DNA of 27,891 bases from Bacteroidales bacterium UBA1722 (GTDB lineage Bacteria > Bacteroidota > Bacteroidia > Bacteroidales > UBA932). Shown piece after piece: positions 17,726 through 25,050 of the stretch. The stretch is taken from NCBI GenBank assembly GCA_002317435.1, contig DCIQ01000005.1, positions 1 to 27,891 on the forward strand, in the 5' to 3' direction. A model generated the notes under the pieces. The model was given only the letters and a program-made list of their open reading frames with translations. It did not search any database and had not been told where the DNA came from. Position 1 is the first letter of the stretch. Every line of letters starts with the position of its first letter. Both the position numbers and the translations under genes were made by a program.

Positions 17726-19558
17726 TTAAAGTATCTCATTCACGGCATCCGTCACATCCTTCACGATGAAAGGCTGGCCCTGAACCTTATTGAGCTGATA
17801 ATAATTGAATTTCTGGTGCTTGGCACGCAGGTAGTCGGCGAACTGACCGCTGTTGAGTTCGCACACTATTATCTTCTTGAAACGTGAGAAGACTTCTTCG
17901 GTATTCTTCGGAAGCGGATTGATATAATCGAAATGTGCCAGAGACACGCTCTTTCCCTGCTTGTGGAATTCCTTCACCGCCGTATACAGATGGCCGAACG
18001 TACCGCCCCATCCCACTATGAGGACTTCCCCTTCCTTCTCTCCGATCACTTCGAGTTCGGGAATATCTTCAGCGCAGAGCGCCACTTTCCGGGCTCTCTC
18101 ATCCACCATCATCTGATGGTTCTGAGGATCGGAAGATATGACTCCGGCGTGGTTCTTCTCCAGACCTCCTACCCTGTGTTCAAGTCCCACCTTTCCGGGA
18201 AGAGCCCATTTGCGCACCAAAGTCTTCGGGTCCCTCTCGAAAGGCTGGAATTTGCCTTCACAACTTTCGATAAACGGAGGATGAATCTCCGGAAGGTCTT
18301 TCATGGAAGGAATCTTCCAGGGCTCCGAGCCGTTCCCGAGAAATCCTTCGGTAAGCAGAATCACCGGCATCATATGCTCCATAGCGAATTTACCGGCATA
18401 GAATGCCTTTTCGAAACAGTCCGAGGGAGAGTGGGCCGCCATCACCATGATGGGACATTCTCCGTTACGGCCGTAAAGAGCCTGACTCAGGTCTGTCTGC
18501 TCCGTCTTGGTAGGAATACCGGTGGACGGGCCGCTTCTCTGCACATCGACCAACACGAGAGGAAGTTCGGTTATCATCGCCAGACCGAGAGCCTCGGACT
18601 TGAGTGAAAGTCCGGGACCGGAAGTGGTGGTGACAGCGAAATTCCCTGCGTAGGCCGCTCCTATGGCAGTACATATACCGGCTATCTCGTCCTCGCACTG
18701 GAGAGTTTTGGCACCAAGATATTTATGAACGGCCAATTCTTCGAGAATGGCAGTGGCGGGGGTGATGGGATAGGAACCGCAGAAGAGGGGGACACCCGAC
18801 TTCTCGGATGCGGCAAGCAGTCCCCAGGCCGTAGCCTGATTACCGTTGATATTACGATATGTGCCCTTCTCCAGATTCGCGGGTTTCACCACGTACGTAT
18901 TGGGGATGGCGTGGATGTTGGAGGCATAATTGAAACCGTCCTTCAGGACTTTCTTATTTATGTCGATGAACTGGGGTTTCTTCTTGAATTTCTTCTCGAG
19001 ATATGCGAAAGTATGGTCCATCTCACGATTGAACATGAAATAGCACATTCCGAGAGTGAACATGTTCTTGCACCTGACGATGGACTTGTTGTCCAGGCCG
19101 CTGTCCTTGAGACTTTCCTTGGTCAGTTCGGTGATGGGAGCCACCACGATGTGACGGTCGTCAAGTTTCAGTTCTTCGATGGGATTCATCGTCTTGAAAC
19201 CTGCCCTGACGATGTTTTTCTCGTCGAAGGCATTATCGTCGAGAATGATGGTCGCCGTCGGCTTGGCCCATTTCGCATTCGCCATCAGGGCGGCCGGATT
19301 CATGGCCACGAGCACATCACAGAAGTCACCCGGAGTGTTTATCTCCACGGCTCCTATGTGCACCTGGAAACCCGAAACGCCGGATACCGTACCCTGAGGC
19401 GCACGTATCTCGGCCGGATAGTCCGGGAAAGTGGAAAGTTCGTTTCCGAAAAGGGCGGAGGAATCAGCGAACAGTGTACCGGTCAGCTGCATCCCGTCTC
19501 CGGAGTCCCCTGCGAAACGGATTACGACATCTTCAATATCAATTACTTTGTGTTGCAT
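17726..19558 (-). CDS. korA: 2-oxoacid:acceptor oxidoreductase alpha subunit (gamma-alpha fusion)
   Basis: Partner of KorB. At 610 residues it is the fused form: an N-terminal gamma domain (about 1-190; RFAGDSGDGMQLTG, then PDYPAEIRAPQGT) that normally binds the CoA/acceptor side, followed by the alpha pyrimidine-binding domain (GSYPITPATAILEELA, QCEDEIAGICTAIGAAYAG, TTTSGPGLSLKSEALGLA) and a C-terminal domain with VGWGGTFGHL. No ferredoxin-like delta subunit is encoded nearby, so electrons go to a separate ferredoxin. In anaerobic Bacteroidetes this enzyme can run as a reductive carboxylase, making 2-oxoglutarate from succinyl-CoA. It is first in the korA-korB-gdhA operon, behind a good predicted promoter. 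Confidence 0.94.
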   Translation of the reverse strand: MQHKVIDIEDVVIRFAGDSGDGMQLTGTLFADSSALFGNELSTFPDYPAEIRAPQGTVSGVSGFQVHIGAVEINTPGDFCDVLVAMNPAALMANAKWAKPTATIILDDNAFDEKNIVRAGFKTMNPIEELKLDDRHIVVAPITELTKESLKDSGLDNKSIVRCKNMFTLGMCYFMFNREMDHTFAYLEKKFKKKPQFIDINKKVLKDGFNYASNIHAIPNTYVVKPANLEKGTYRNINGNQATAWGLLAASEKSGVPLFCGSYPITPATAILEELAVHKYLGAKTLQCEDEIAGICTAIGAAYAGNFAVTTTSGPGLSLKSEALGLAMITELPLVLVDVQRSGPSTGIPTKTEQTDLSQALYGRNGECPIMVMAAHSPSDCFEKAFYAGKFAMEHMMPVILLTEGFLGNGSEPWKIPSMKDLPEIHPPFIESCEGKFQPFERDPKTLVRKWALPGKVGLEHRVGGLEKNHAGVISSDPQNHQMMVDERARKVALCAEDIPELEVIGEKEGEVLIVGWGGTFGHLYTAVKEFHKQGKSVSLAHFDYINPLPKNTEEVFSRFKKIIVCELNSGQFADYLRAKHQKFNYYQLNKVQGQPFIVKDVTDAVNEIL

Positions 19559-19586
19559 TATTACGGATTGAATTGGTTATATTCTA

Positions 19587-19624
19587 CAAATATATACATA
19601 AAATCTCATCTTTGGCCAATTGGC
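19587..19624 (-). promoter_or_regulatory. promoter of korA-korB-gdhA with overlapping palindrome
   Basis: On the minus strand TATATTTG (19594 to 19587) is an exact -7 box. A TTGG (19619 to 19616) about 21 nt upstream can serve as the -33 element. That element lies inside the perfect palindrome GCCAATTGGC (19615-19624), which could be a repressor or activator site. The predicted transcript starts about 20 nt before the korA ATG. Confidence 0.55.
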
Positions 19625-19722
19625 AATCCTTAAAAAACCACTTGGACTTTTGAAATATCTTTTTGGGTTATTTTCCCATTCCGCCGCTTCATCCCGCACC
19701 TTCGCTACCCGGCGAACGGACT

Positions 19723-19752
19723 AAAAAAAGCCGGCCGAAAAATCGGCCGGCT
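19723..19752 (-). terminator. terminator after the OmpH-like gene
   Basis: Perfect 10-bp stem AGCCGGCCGA (19729-19738) with 19743-19752, a 4-nt loop, and on the minus strand a run of T residues (19729 to 19723). It ends the bamA-ompH transcript before the korA promoter. Confidence 0.9.
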
Positions 19753-19782
19753 GAAAATCAACGTCACTGTGCAGACTGAAGG

Positions 19783-20319
19783 CTACTGCTGACGGAGCAC
19801 CTTGTCCAGGGGAACATTGAGCGCCTTCTTCACGTCGTCGGTCACATCCACGCTCTGAGTAGCGCTGATGTAAGGTATCGAAGAAGACGATGTATCGAAG
19901 ATATATGTGAAACCTCCGTTCTTTCCGATGGTCGTCACAGCCTCATTCGCCTTTACATAGATGGGGCGGAGGAGTTCCTGCTGTTTGGCCTGCATCTCCT
20001 GCTGGGCATTCTGCTGAAAAGTCTGGATACGCTGCTCAAGTTCGCCTATCTCCTGCTGTTTGGCCTGAAGGACAGCCGCTGTCCAGTTGGCGCTCATCTG
20101 CTGGTAATTGTTCACTTTCGTATAATATTCCTGCTGCATGGAATCCATAGTCTCCTGAAGATCCTTCTGATATCTTTCCATAGTAGCGAGGGCCGAATCC
20201 ATATCAGCTGTCAGATAGATTACTTCCTGAAGATTCAGATGACCGAATTTGTAGTTCTGAGCCGAAGATGCTGCGGCTGTGACTGCCAAAAGGGTGATTG
20301 CAAAAACAATTTTTTTCAT
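19783..20319 (-). CDS. OmpH/Skp-family periplasmic chaperone
   Basis: Periplasmic holdase that keeps unfolded outer-membrane proteins soluble on the way to BamA. It has 178 residues: a Sec signal peptide (MKKIVFAITLLAVTAAASSAQ), the FGHLNLQEVIYLTADMDSA strand-helix segment, and a long Gln/Glu-rich coiled coil (about residues 40-115, many QQE and QAKQQE repeats) that forms the tentacles of Skp. The C-terminal FTYIFDTSSSSIPYIS with a following VTDDVKKAL is the family's usual ending. It starts 29 nt after bamA and shares its transcript. Bacteroides relatives often carry two such genes in tandem here, as I recall; only one is present. Confidence 0.92.
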   Translation of the reverse strand: MKKIVFAITLLAVTAAASSAQNYKFGHLNLQEVIYLTADMDSALATMERYQKDLQETMDSMQQEYYTKVNNYQQMSANWTAAVLQAKQQEIGELEQRIQTFQQNAQQEMQAKQQELLRPIYVKANEAVTTIGKNGGFTYIFDTSSSSIPYISATQSVDVTDDVKKALNVPLDKVLRQQ

Positions 20320-20348
20320 TTCTGATTTGTATTTATTGATTTGATATT

Positions 20349-22910
20349 TTAGAATTGTTGTCCTATCAGGAAGTGGAAGTTGGAACCGCCCTGATTCTTT
20401 CCGCCGACAGGGTCGAATCCGTATCCCCAGTCCACACCCAGCAGACCGATCATAGGAAGCATGATTCTGACACCGACTCCAGCGGATCTCTTGATGGAGA
20501 ACGGATTGAAGTCCGCTATATCTTCCCAGCAGTTACCTCCTTCCAGAAAAGCGAGCACGAAGATGGTGGACTGCGGCTGGAGCACTACAGGATACCTGAG
20601 TTCCATGGTGAACTTGTCATAAACATGACCCACATACACACCGTTGGCGTTTTGAGGCGTGAGGGAATAGTTCTCGTAACCTCTCAAAGCGATAATCTCA
20701 GCTCCGTAAGTGTTATAACCCGACATACCGTCACCGCCGACCTGATATCCTTCGAAAGGAGAATAACCCCACTTCTTGTTATAATATCCCAGATATCCGA
20801 ACTGTGCACGGGACATCAGCACGAGGTCTCCTATAAGTTTTACATATACCGCTCCCTTGAAGGTCCATTTATGATATTCGATCCATCTGTAATGCTCCCT
20901 GTCGGACATCTGGCTGTAATCTATGTTCCTGTCTCTGAAGAGGGAATACGGAGGTGTCAGCTGGAGGGACATCAGGAATTCCGATCCCTGACGCGGATAG
21001 ATGGCCTGGTCCGTGGAGTTGCGGTTCAGGGCGACGGTATAACTGAGGTTATGTGACTTGCCGGTGGAGTAAAGGAAGTTGTACCCCCAATTCTGCAGCT
21101 CGTATGTCTGCCAGCTCAACTGATGGGAGAGAGTGAAATAGTTGTCGGGCCATTTCAGGCGGTTACCAAGTCCCATGGCAAACCCGTAAACGGAGAACCA
21201 CTGGTCAGGATTCTGGTAGTAATAATAGGAGTTGGTCTGTACCGAATAGTAACCCGACAAGTTGAATGAGGTAGGTTTCTTTCCGAACAGCCAGGGCTCG
21301 GAGAAACTGATGGAAGCGTTCGTGTAATAGGTGCCATTGGTCTGGAAACGGAGGGACAACTGCTGGGCATCTCCGAGAGGAACAGGTCTCCAGGCCTTTT
21401 TCTTGAATACCCTTCTTATGGAAAAGTTGTTGAAGCTGATACCCACGGTACCTACGAACGAGTTGCCGCCCCATCCTCCGGAAAGTTCGAACTGACTGTT
21501 CGGCTTTTCTGACACGTTATATGTTATGTCCACCGTATTGTTCAGCTGATTAGGAACGACAGAGAATCCACGGGAAGGGTCTGAAGCATATTCCGGGTCG
21601 AAGTGTCCCATCGAGGCGATCTCGCGGATGGAACGTTCGAGATAGGACTGATTATAAAGGTATCCGGGCTTCGTGAAGACCTGTCTCCGCACCACCCTCT
21701 CATTGGTTACGTTGTTACCCGTAATGATGATACGGTTGAACGTGGCAGGCTTCCCTTCCACTATCCTCATCTCCACGTCCACCGAGTCACCGACGATGGC
21801 CGTCTCCACGGGCACCACGGAGAAGAAGAGGTATCCCCTGTCACGGTACTGCGAGGCGACATCCATATTCTGTTTCTTGGGGTCTCCCTGGAGACGCTTC
21901 TCCATAGTGACCACATCATAGACATCTCCTTTCTTGATGCCGAGTATCTGATTCAAGGTCTCGGAAGCATACACCGAGTTCCCGGTCCAGGTCACATTCC
22001 TGAAATAATATTTCTGTCCCTCCTCGAAGTAGAAATCTATGCCGAGGCGGTTTGGCTTCACATAGTATATGGAATCCCTCAGGAGACGTGCGTCGCGGTA
22101 ACCGGCTTCATTGAAAGCGTCTATCAGTCCTTCCTTGTCGCTGTCATAATCCTTTTCACTGAATTTCTTCGATTTGAAGAAGTTCATCAGACGGGCGTCA
22201 CGGGTCTTGTCCATCCCCTTCATCAGTTTCTTGTCCGCGACATGGTCGTTACCGATGAATCTTATGGTCTTGATTTTTATCTTCTGTCCCCTGTCGATGT
22301 CGAAAGTGACCCTCACGGCATTCTTTACCAGGGTGTCGCGTTCCTGAAGCACATTGACCTCGGCATTTATGAATCCTTTCTCCTTATAGTAGTTCTTTAT
22401 GACGTTGACCGAAGAGCGGATGACATAATCGGAAAGTTCGCCGCCCCTGCGCAGATTCAGTTTTTCCTTCAGGTCGGTCTGTTCCGAATTCTTTATGCCG
22501 CGATATGACCATCTGGAGACTCGGGGACGTTCCTGAAGCCTCAGAACGAAGAAGGCGGTGTCACGATTCGCAGAGAGACTGTCTATTTCAAGGGATACGC
22601 TGGAAAAGAATCTCTGGGCCCATATTCTCTTGACTATGGAAGCCGTCTGATCGCTCGGAACGGTGATCTCATTTCCTTCCTGAAGTCCAGTAAGCGATAT
22701 TATCTGACTGGCACCCAAATATTTGATCCCGTCGACACGAACCCCTCCCACGATGTATTTCTGTGGTCTTCCATAATTTACGGGCACCTCTGCCTTACCA
22801 GGTTCCTGTTCCGAACCACCTGACTGCGCCAGACAAACGGATACCGGAAGGAACAGCATCAGTGAAAATATAGACAATAACCTTCTGAACAACATCCTTG
22901 GGTATATCAT
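20349..22910 (-). CDS. bamA: outer-membrane protein assembly factor BamA
   Basis: Central component of the beta-barrel assembly machine, an Omp85-family protein of 853 residues. A signal peptide ends near residue 29 (VSVCLAQ). Several POTRA domains follow (the first begins YIVGGVRVDGIKYLGASQI; others include IKTIRFIGNDHV and NRIIITGNNVTNERVV), then a 16-strand barrel from roughly residue 450. The conserved loop-6 motif is seen as ALRGYENY near residue 740, and the protein ends with an aromatic FLIGQQF. An ATG five codons downstream (22895) would also give a good signal peptide. It has its own predicted promoter, separate from nadK-uppS, and leads into the Skp-like gene. Confidence 0.96.
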   Translation of the reverse strand: MIYPRMLFRRLLSIFSLMLFLPVSVCLAQSGGSEQEPGKAEVPVNYGRPQKYIVGGVRVDGIKYLGASQIISLTGLQEGNEITVPSDQTASIVKRIWAQRFFSSVSLEIDSLSANRDTAFFVLRLQERPRVSRWSYRGIKNSEQTDLKEKLNLRRGGELSDYVIRSSVNVIKNYYKEKGFINAEVNVLQERDTLVKNAVRVTFDIDRGQKIKIKTIRFIGNDHVADKKLMKGMDKTRDARLMNFFKSKKFSEKDYDSDKEGLIDAFNEAGYRDARLLRDSIYYVKPNRLGIDFYFEEGQKYYFRNVTWTGNSVYASETLNQILGIKKGDVYDVVTMEKRLQGDPKKQNMDVASQYRDRGYLFFSVVPVETAIVGDSVDVEMRIVEGKPATFNRIIITGNNVTNERVVRRQVFTKPGYLYNQSYLERSIREIASMGHFDPEYASDPSRGFSVVPNQLNNTVDITYNVSEKPNSQFELSGGWGGNSFVGTVGISFNNFSIRRVFKKKAWRPVPLGDAQQLSLRFQTNGTYYTNASISFSEPWLFGKKPTSFNLSGYYSVQTNSYYYYQNPDQWFSVYGFAMGLGNRLKWPDNYFTLSHQLSWQTYELQNWGYNFLYSTGKSHNLSYTVALNRNSTDQAIYPRQGSEFLMSLQLTPPYSLFRDRNIDYSQMSDREHYRWIEYHKWTFKGAVYVKLIGDLVLMSRAQFGYLGYYNKKWGYSPFEGYQVGGDGMSGYNTYGAEIIALRGYENYSLTPQNANGVYVGHVYDKFTMELRYPVVLQPQSTIFVLAFLEGGNCWEDIADFNPFSIKRSAGVGVRIMLPMIGLLGVDWGYGFDPVGGKNQGGSNFHFLIGQQF

Positions 22911-22924
22911 TTCTTAACAAATTG

Positions 22925-22952
22925 CAAATATAGGAAAAATGAAAAAATAACT
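22925..22952 (-). promoter_or_regulatory. promoter of bamA-ompH
   Basis: On the minus strand TATATTTG (22932 to 22925) is an exact -7 box, preceded after exactly 10 nt by AGTTATTTTT (22952 to 22943). The nadK promoter has the same two blocks with the same spacing. A second AGTTATTTTT copy lies 23 nt further upstream (22975 to 22966). Confidence 0.5.
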
Positions 22953-22965
22953 AGGGAATCACATT

Positions 22966-22979
22966 AAAAATAACTTGGT
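22966..22979 (-). repeat. distal ACCAAGTTATTTTT element upstream of bamA
   Basis: ACCAAGTTATTTTT read on the minus strand is identical to the element in front of nadK (24718 to 24705) and differs by one base from the copy facing btuB. It is followed by AATGTGATT, similar to AAATGATT after the nadK copy. No -7 box is placed to use it directly, so it may be an upstream activating or regulator-binding site. Confidence 0.45.
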
Positions 22980-23015
22980 GAAGATTCAAGAAAGACCTCC
23001 CGATACAGATTTCTT

Positions 23016-23744
23016 TCACTCCTCCTCCATCTGCGCCTCTGTCTTTCCGAACCTTCTCTGCCGCCGGGCATAGTTCTCCAGAGCAGCTGCGAACTCCGCT
23101 CTACGAAAATCAGGCCAAAGAGTATCGGTGAAATAAAATTCCGTATATGCGCACTGCCAGAGCATGTAGTTGCTGATACGTTCTTCTCCGCTGGTGCGGA
23201 TCATCAGATCCGGGTCCGGAATTCCTGCAGTACTGAGATATGAGGAGAAAGCGTCACCGTCCAGCCCGGTGTCCGCCTGTCCCGAAACCACATCCGCGGC
23301 ATACCTGCGGGCCGCCTGCAGGATATCCCACTTCCCGCTGTAGCTGAGCATCACGATGAGTGTGAGCCCCGTATTGTTTTCCGTCTCTTTCTCCGCTTCT
23401 TCTATGTCCCGGAGAAGTTCCGGAGGAAGCGAGTCCCTGTCCCCTATGACACGGAATCTTATGTTGTTCTTCTGAAAAGCGGGACGTTCATTCAGTACGG
23501 ATCTGCCCATCAGAGCCATCAGTCCGGAGACCTCATCCGAAGGTCTGTTCCAGTTTTCGGTAGAGAAGGCATACAGGGAAAGATACCTGATGCCTGCCTG
23601 TGCCGCATATTCAGTGATATCCCGCACGCTTTCCACTCCCTCCAGATGGCCGCGGAACCGTTCGAGGCCACGTGCCTGCGCCCACCGTCCGTTTCCGTCC
23701 ATTATGACGGTCACATGTCCGGGCAGTATATTGGATTTGATCAT
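23016..23744 (-). CDS. uppS: isoprenyl transferase (undecaprenyl diphosphate synthase)
   Basis: Cis-prenyltransferase that extends farnesyl diphosphate with isopentenyl diphosphate to the C55 carrier lipid used for peptidoglycan and surface glycans. At 242 residues it has the normal length. The N-terminal VIMDGNGRWA carries the catalytic Asp (D16), followed by HLEGVESVRDI, LSLYAFSTENWNRP, and near residue 185 the diphosphate-binding IRTSGEERISNYMLWQCAYTEF, cut here as RTSGEERISNYMLWQ and AYTEFYF. The ATG is 12 nt after the nadK stop, so the pair is co-transcribed. bamA follows after 105 nt with its own promoter, and no terminator is seen between them, so read-through into bamA is likely. Confidence 0.97.
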   Translation of the reverse strand: MIKSNILPGHVTVIMDGNGRWAQARGLERFRGHLEGVESVRDITEYAAQAGIRYLSLYAFSTENWNRPSDEVSGLMALMGRSVLNERPAFQKNNIRFRVIGDRDSLPPELLRDIEEAEKETENNTGLTLIVMLSYSGKWDILQAARRYAADVVSGQADTGLDGDAFSSYLSTAGIPDPDLMIRTSGEERISNYMLWQCAYTEFYFTDTLWPDFRRAEFAAALENYARRQRRFGKTEAQMEEE

Positions 23745-23756
23745 AATCGATTATGG

Positions 23757-24668
23757 TTATTCATTACCGGCATTGCGCTTGTCCTGTCCCCACAGCAGTT
23801 TTTCCCGGAGCGCGTTCAGGAAGTTCGATTCCGACAGGACGGCGCATCTTACCGGGAAGGGGGCCTTCCTCACCTTGATGACATCTGTATCATCGACACT
23901 GAACTGTCTGTTGTCCAGAGTGACATAGGACTTCCCCAGCTTGGCGTTGATCTTCAGCTCCAGCTCGGAATCACCGGAAGCAATAAGCGGCCGGACATTG
24001 AGGTTATGGGGAGCGATGGGGGCGATGATAAGAATGTCGGAACCCGGCATCGCTATGGGACCGCCTATGCTGAGCGAATATGCGGTGGAGCCTGTGGCGG
24101 TGGAGATGACGAGCCCGTCGGCCCAGTAGGTGGGCAGAAGCGTTCCGTCGATACTCAGTTTCACCCCGAGCATGTGGGGGTCCATCCTCTGTATCGAAAC
24201 TTCATTGACGGCGTACGGGTACAGATTCTTCGGCAGTCCGGCACAGGAGACCTCCAGCAGTGTCCGTTCCTCTATCCTGTATTCTCCGGCGAAGAGTCTG
24301 TCCAGACATCCGTTGTCCCCGTCCTCCGACACTACGGCAGTGGTGAGGAATCCGAGCCTTCCGAAATTTATCCCCGCCACCGGTATGCGCCGGTCCCGCA
24401 CGAAAGTAAGGGATTTCAAGAACGTCCCGTCCCCTCCGAGCGCCACGAACAGATCCACATCCCCCGGCAGATCCTCACAGGATGTGAATATTCCGCCTAA
24501 CGGCAATATCCCCAGATTCCCTTCTTCGGCGAAAAGCGAAATCAGGGCATCCCGAAGCGGTGCATACCAGCACACCTCCACCCCGGAGCGTCTTATGGCG
24601 TCGAGCAGTATTCTGAGTCTGGGCTTCCAAAGGAATATAGCCTTCCGGCTGATGATGGCTACTTTCAT
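23757..24668 (-). CDS. nadK: NAD kinase
   Basis: Phosphorylates NAD(H) to NADP(H) in the cytoplasm, setting the pool of reducing power for biosynthesis (including NADP-dependent GDH, if that coenzyme assignment is right). The 303-residue protein has the hallmark GGDGT at residues 78-82 with D80 as the catalytic Asp, then NFGRLGFLT, the substrate-contacting YAVNEVSIQR, and STATGSTAYSLSIGGPI. The start is an ATG giving the usual short lead-in MKVAIISRK. It opens a nadK-uppS unit and is divergent from the btuB riboswitch, with an exact -7 box 18 nt before its ATG. Confidence 0.97.
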   Translation of the reverse strand: MKVAIISRKAIFLWKPRLRILLDAIRRSGVEVCWYAPLRDALISLFAEEGNLGILPLGGIFTSCEDLPGDVDLFVALGGDGTFLKSLTFVRDRRIPVAGINFGRLGFLTTAVVSEDGDNGCLDRLFAGEYRIEERTLLEVSCAGLPKNLYPYAVNEVSIQRMDPHMLGVKLSIDGTLLPTYWADGLVISTATGSTAYSLSIGGPIAMPGSDILIIAPIAPHNLNVRPLIASGDSELELKINAKLGKSYVTLDNRQFSVDDTDVIKVRKAPFPVRCAVLSESNFLNALREKLLWGQDKRNAGNE

Positions 24669-24686
24669 AGACTATAAATCGAACGG

Positions 24687-24718
24687 CAAATTTAGTAATC
24701 ATTTAAAAATAACTTGGT
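24687..24718 (-). promoter_or_regulatory. promoter of nadK-uppS
   Basis: On the minus strand TAAATTTG (24694 to 24687) is an exact -7 box. Ten bases further upstream is AGTTATTTTT, part of ACCAAGTTATTTTT (24718 to 24705), in the same arrangement as the bamA promoter. Transcription would start about 10-15 nt before the ATG. Confidence 0.5.
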
Positions 24719-24749
24719 AATCTTTATGATTCTTTACCAACTTATTTTT
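24705..24749. repeat. 16-nt inverted repeat between nadK and btuB
   Basis: AAAAATAACTTGGTAA (24705-24720) and TTACCAACTTATTTTT (24734-24749) are inverted copies with 15 of 16 positions matching, separated by 13 nt. The left arm overlaps the nadK promoter and the right arm faces the btuB riboswitch. The low GC content and divergent setting argue against a terminator and for paired promoter elements or a regulator site. Confidence 0.6.
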
Positions 24750-24820
24750 TACTGCCTACTTAGAAAAAATATATCGCGACAAAATTTTGATACTTGAACT
24801 ATTTGCTCTACCTTCGCGGC

Positions 24821-24999
24821 GGATGAAGGTGTGGTGTCCGTCCTGCGACGGCGCCGATAATAGGGAATCCGGTGCGAATCCGGAACTGTACCCGTAGCTG
24901 TGAATTCCGTTGGGACATTTTCTCCCGCTTCCGGTCATCTTGGCCACTGTCTTACGATGGGAAGGCGCCGGAAGGGAATGAGTCAGAAGACCTGCCTCC
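24821..24999 (+). ncRNA. cobalamin (adenosylcobalamin-type) riboswitch
   Basis: The leader of btuB carries the conserved cobalamin-riboswitch blocks in order: ATAATAGGGAATCCGGTG then GCGAATCCGGAACTGTACCC; the B12-box GCCACTG at 24944-24950; GGGAAGGCGCCGG; and AGTCAGAAGACCTGCC near 24981-24996. P1 can be drawn between GGATGAAGGT (24821-24830) and ACCTGCCTCC (24990-24999) with 8 of 10 pairs. An extra hairpin (CCGTC-CTGC-GACGG) precedes the core. Between the aptamer and the ATG a small ACCGG/CCGGGT hairpin (about 25010-25026) is followed by AAGGAG 17 nt before the start. No T-run terminator is seen, which suggests control of translation. In this RNA class cobalamin binding turns uptake genes off. 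Confidence 0.93.
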
Positions 25000-25050
25000 T
25001 CCTATGTTTAACCGGTCACCCCCGGGTAAGGAGTGCCAAGTGTTTTATAG

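Noticed and set aside
18725..19633. 302-codon plus-strand frame opposite korA
   Set aside because: Shadow of korA; it also runs across the korA promoter.
21603..22508. 301-codon plus-strand frame opposite bamA
   Set aside because: Shadow of the POTRA-coding part of bamA; no protein-like features.
24705..24749. Interpretation of the nadK-btuB inverted repeat as a terminator
   Set aside because: The stem is almost all A:T, contains a central mismatch, and lies between divergent genes where no transcript should end.
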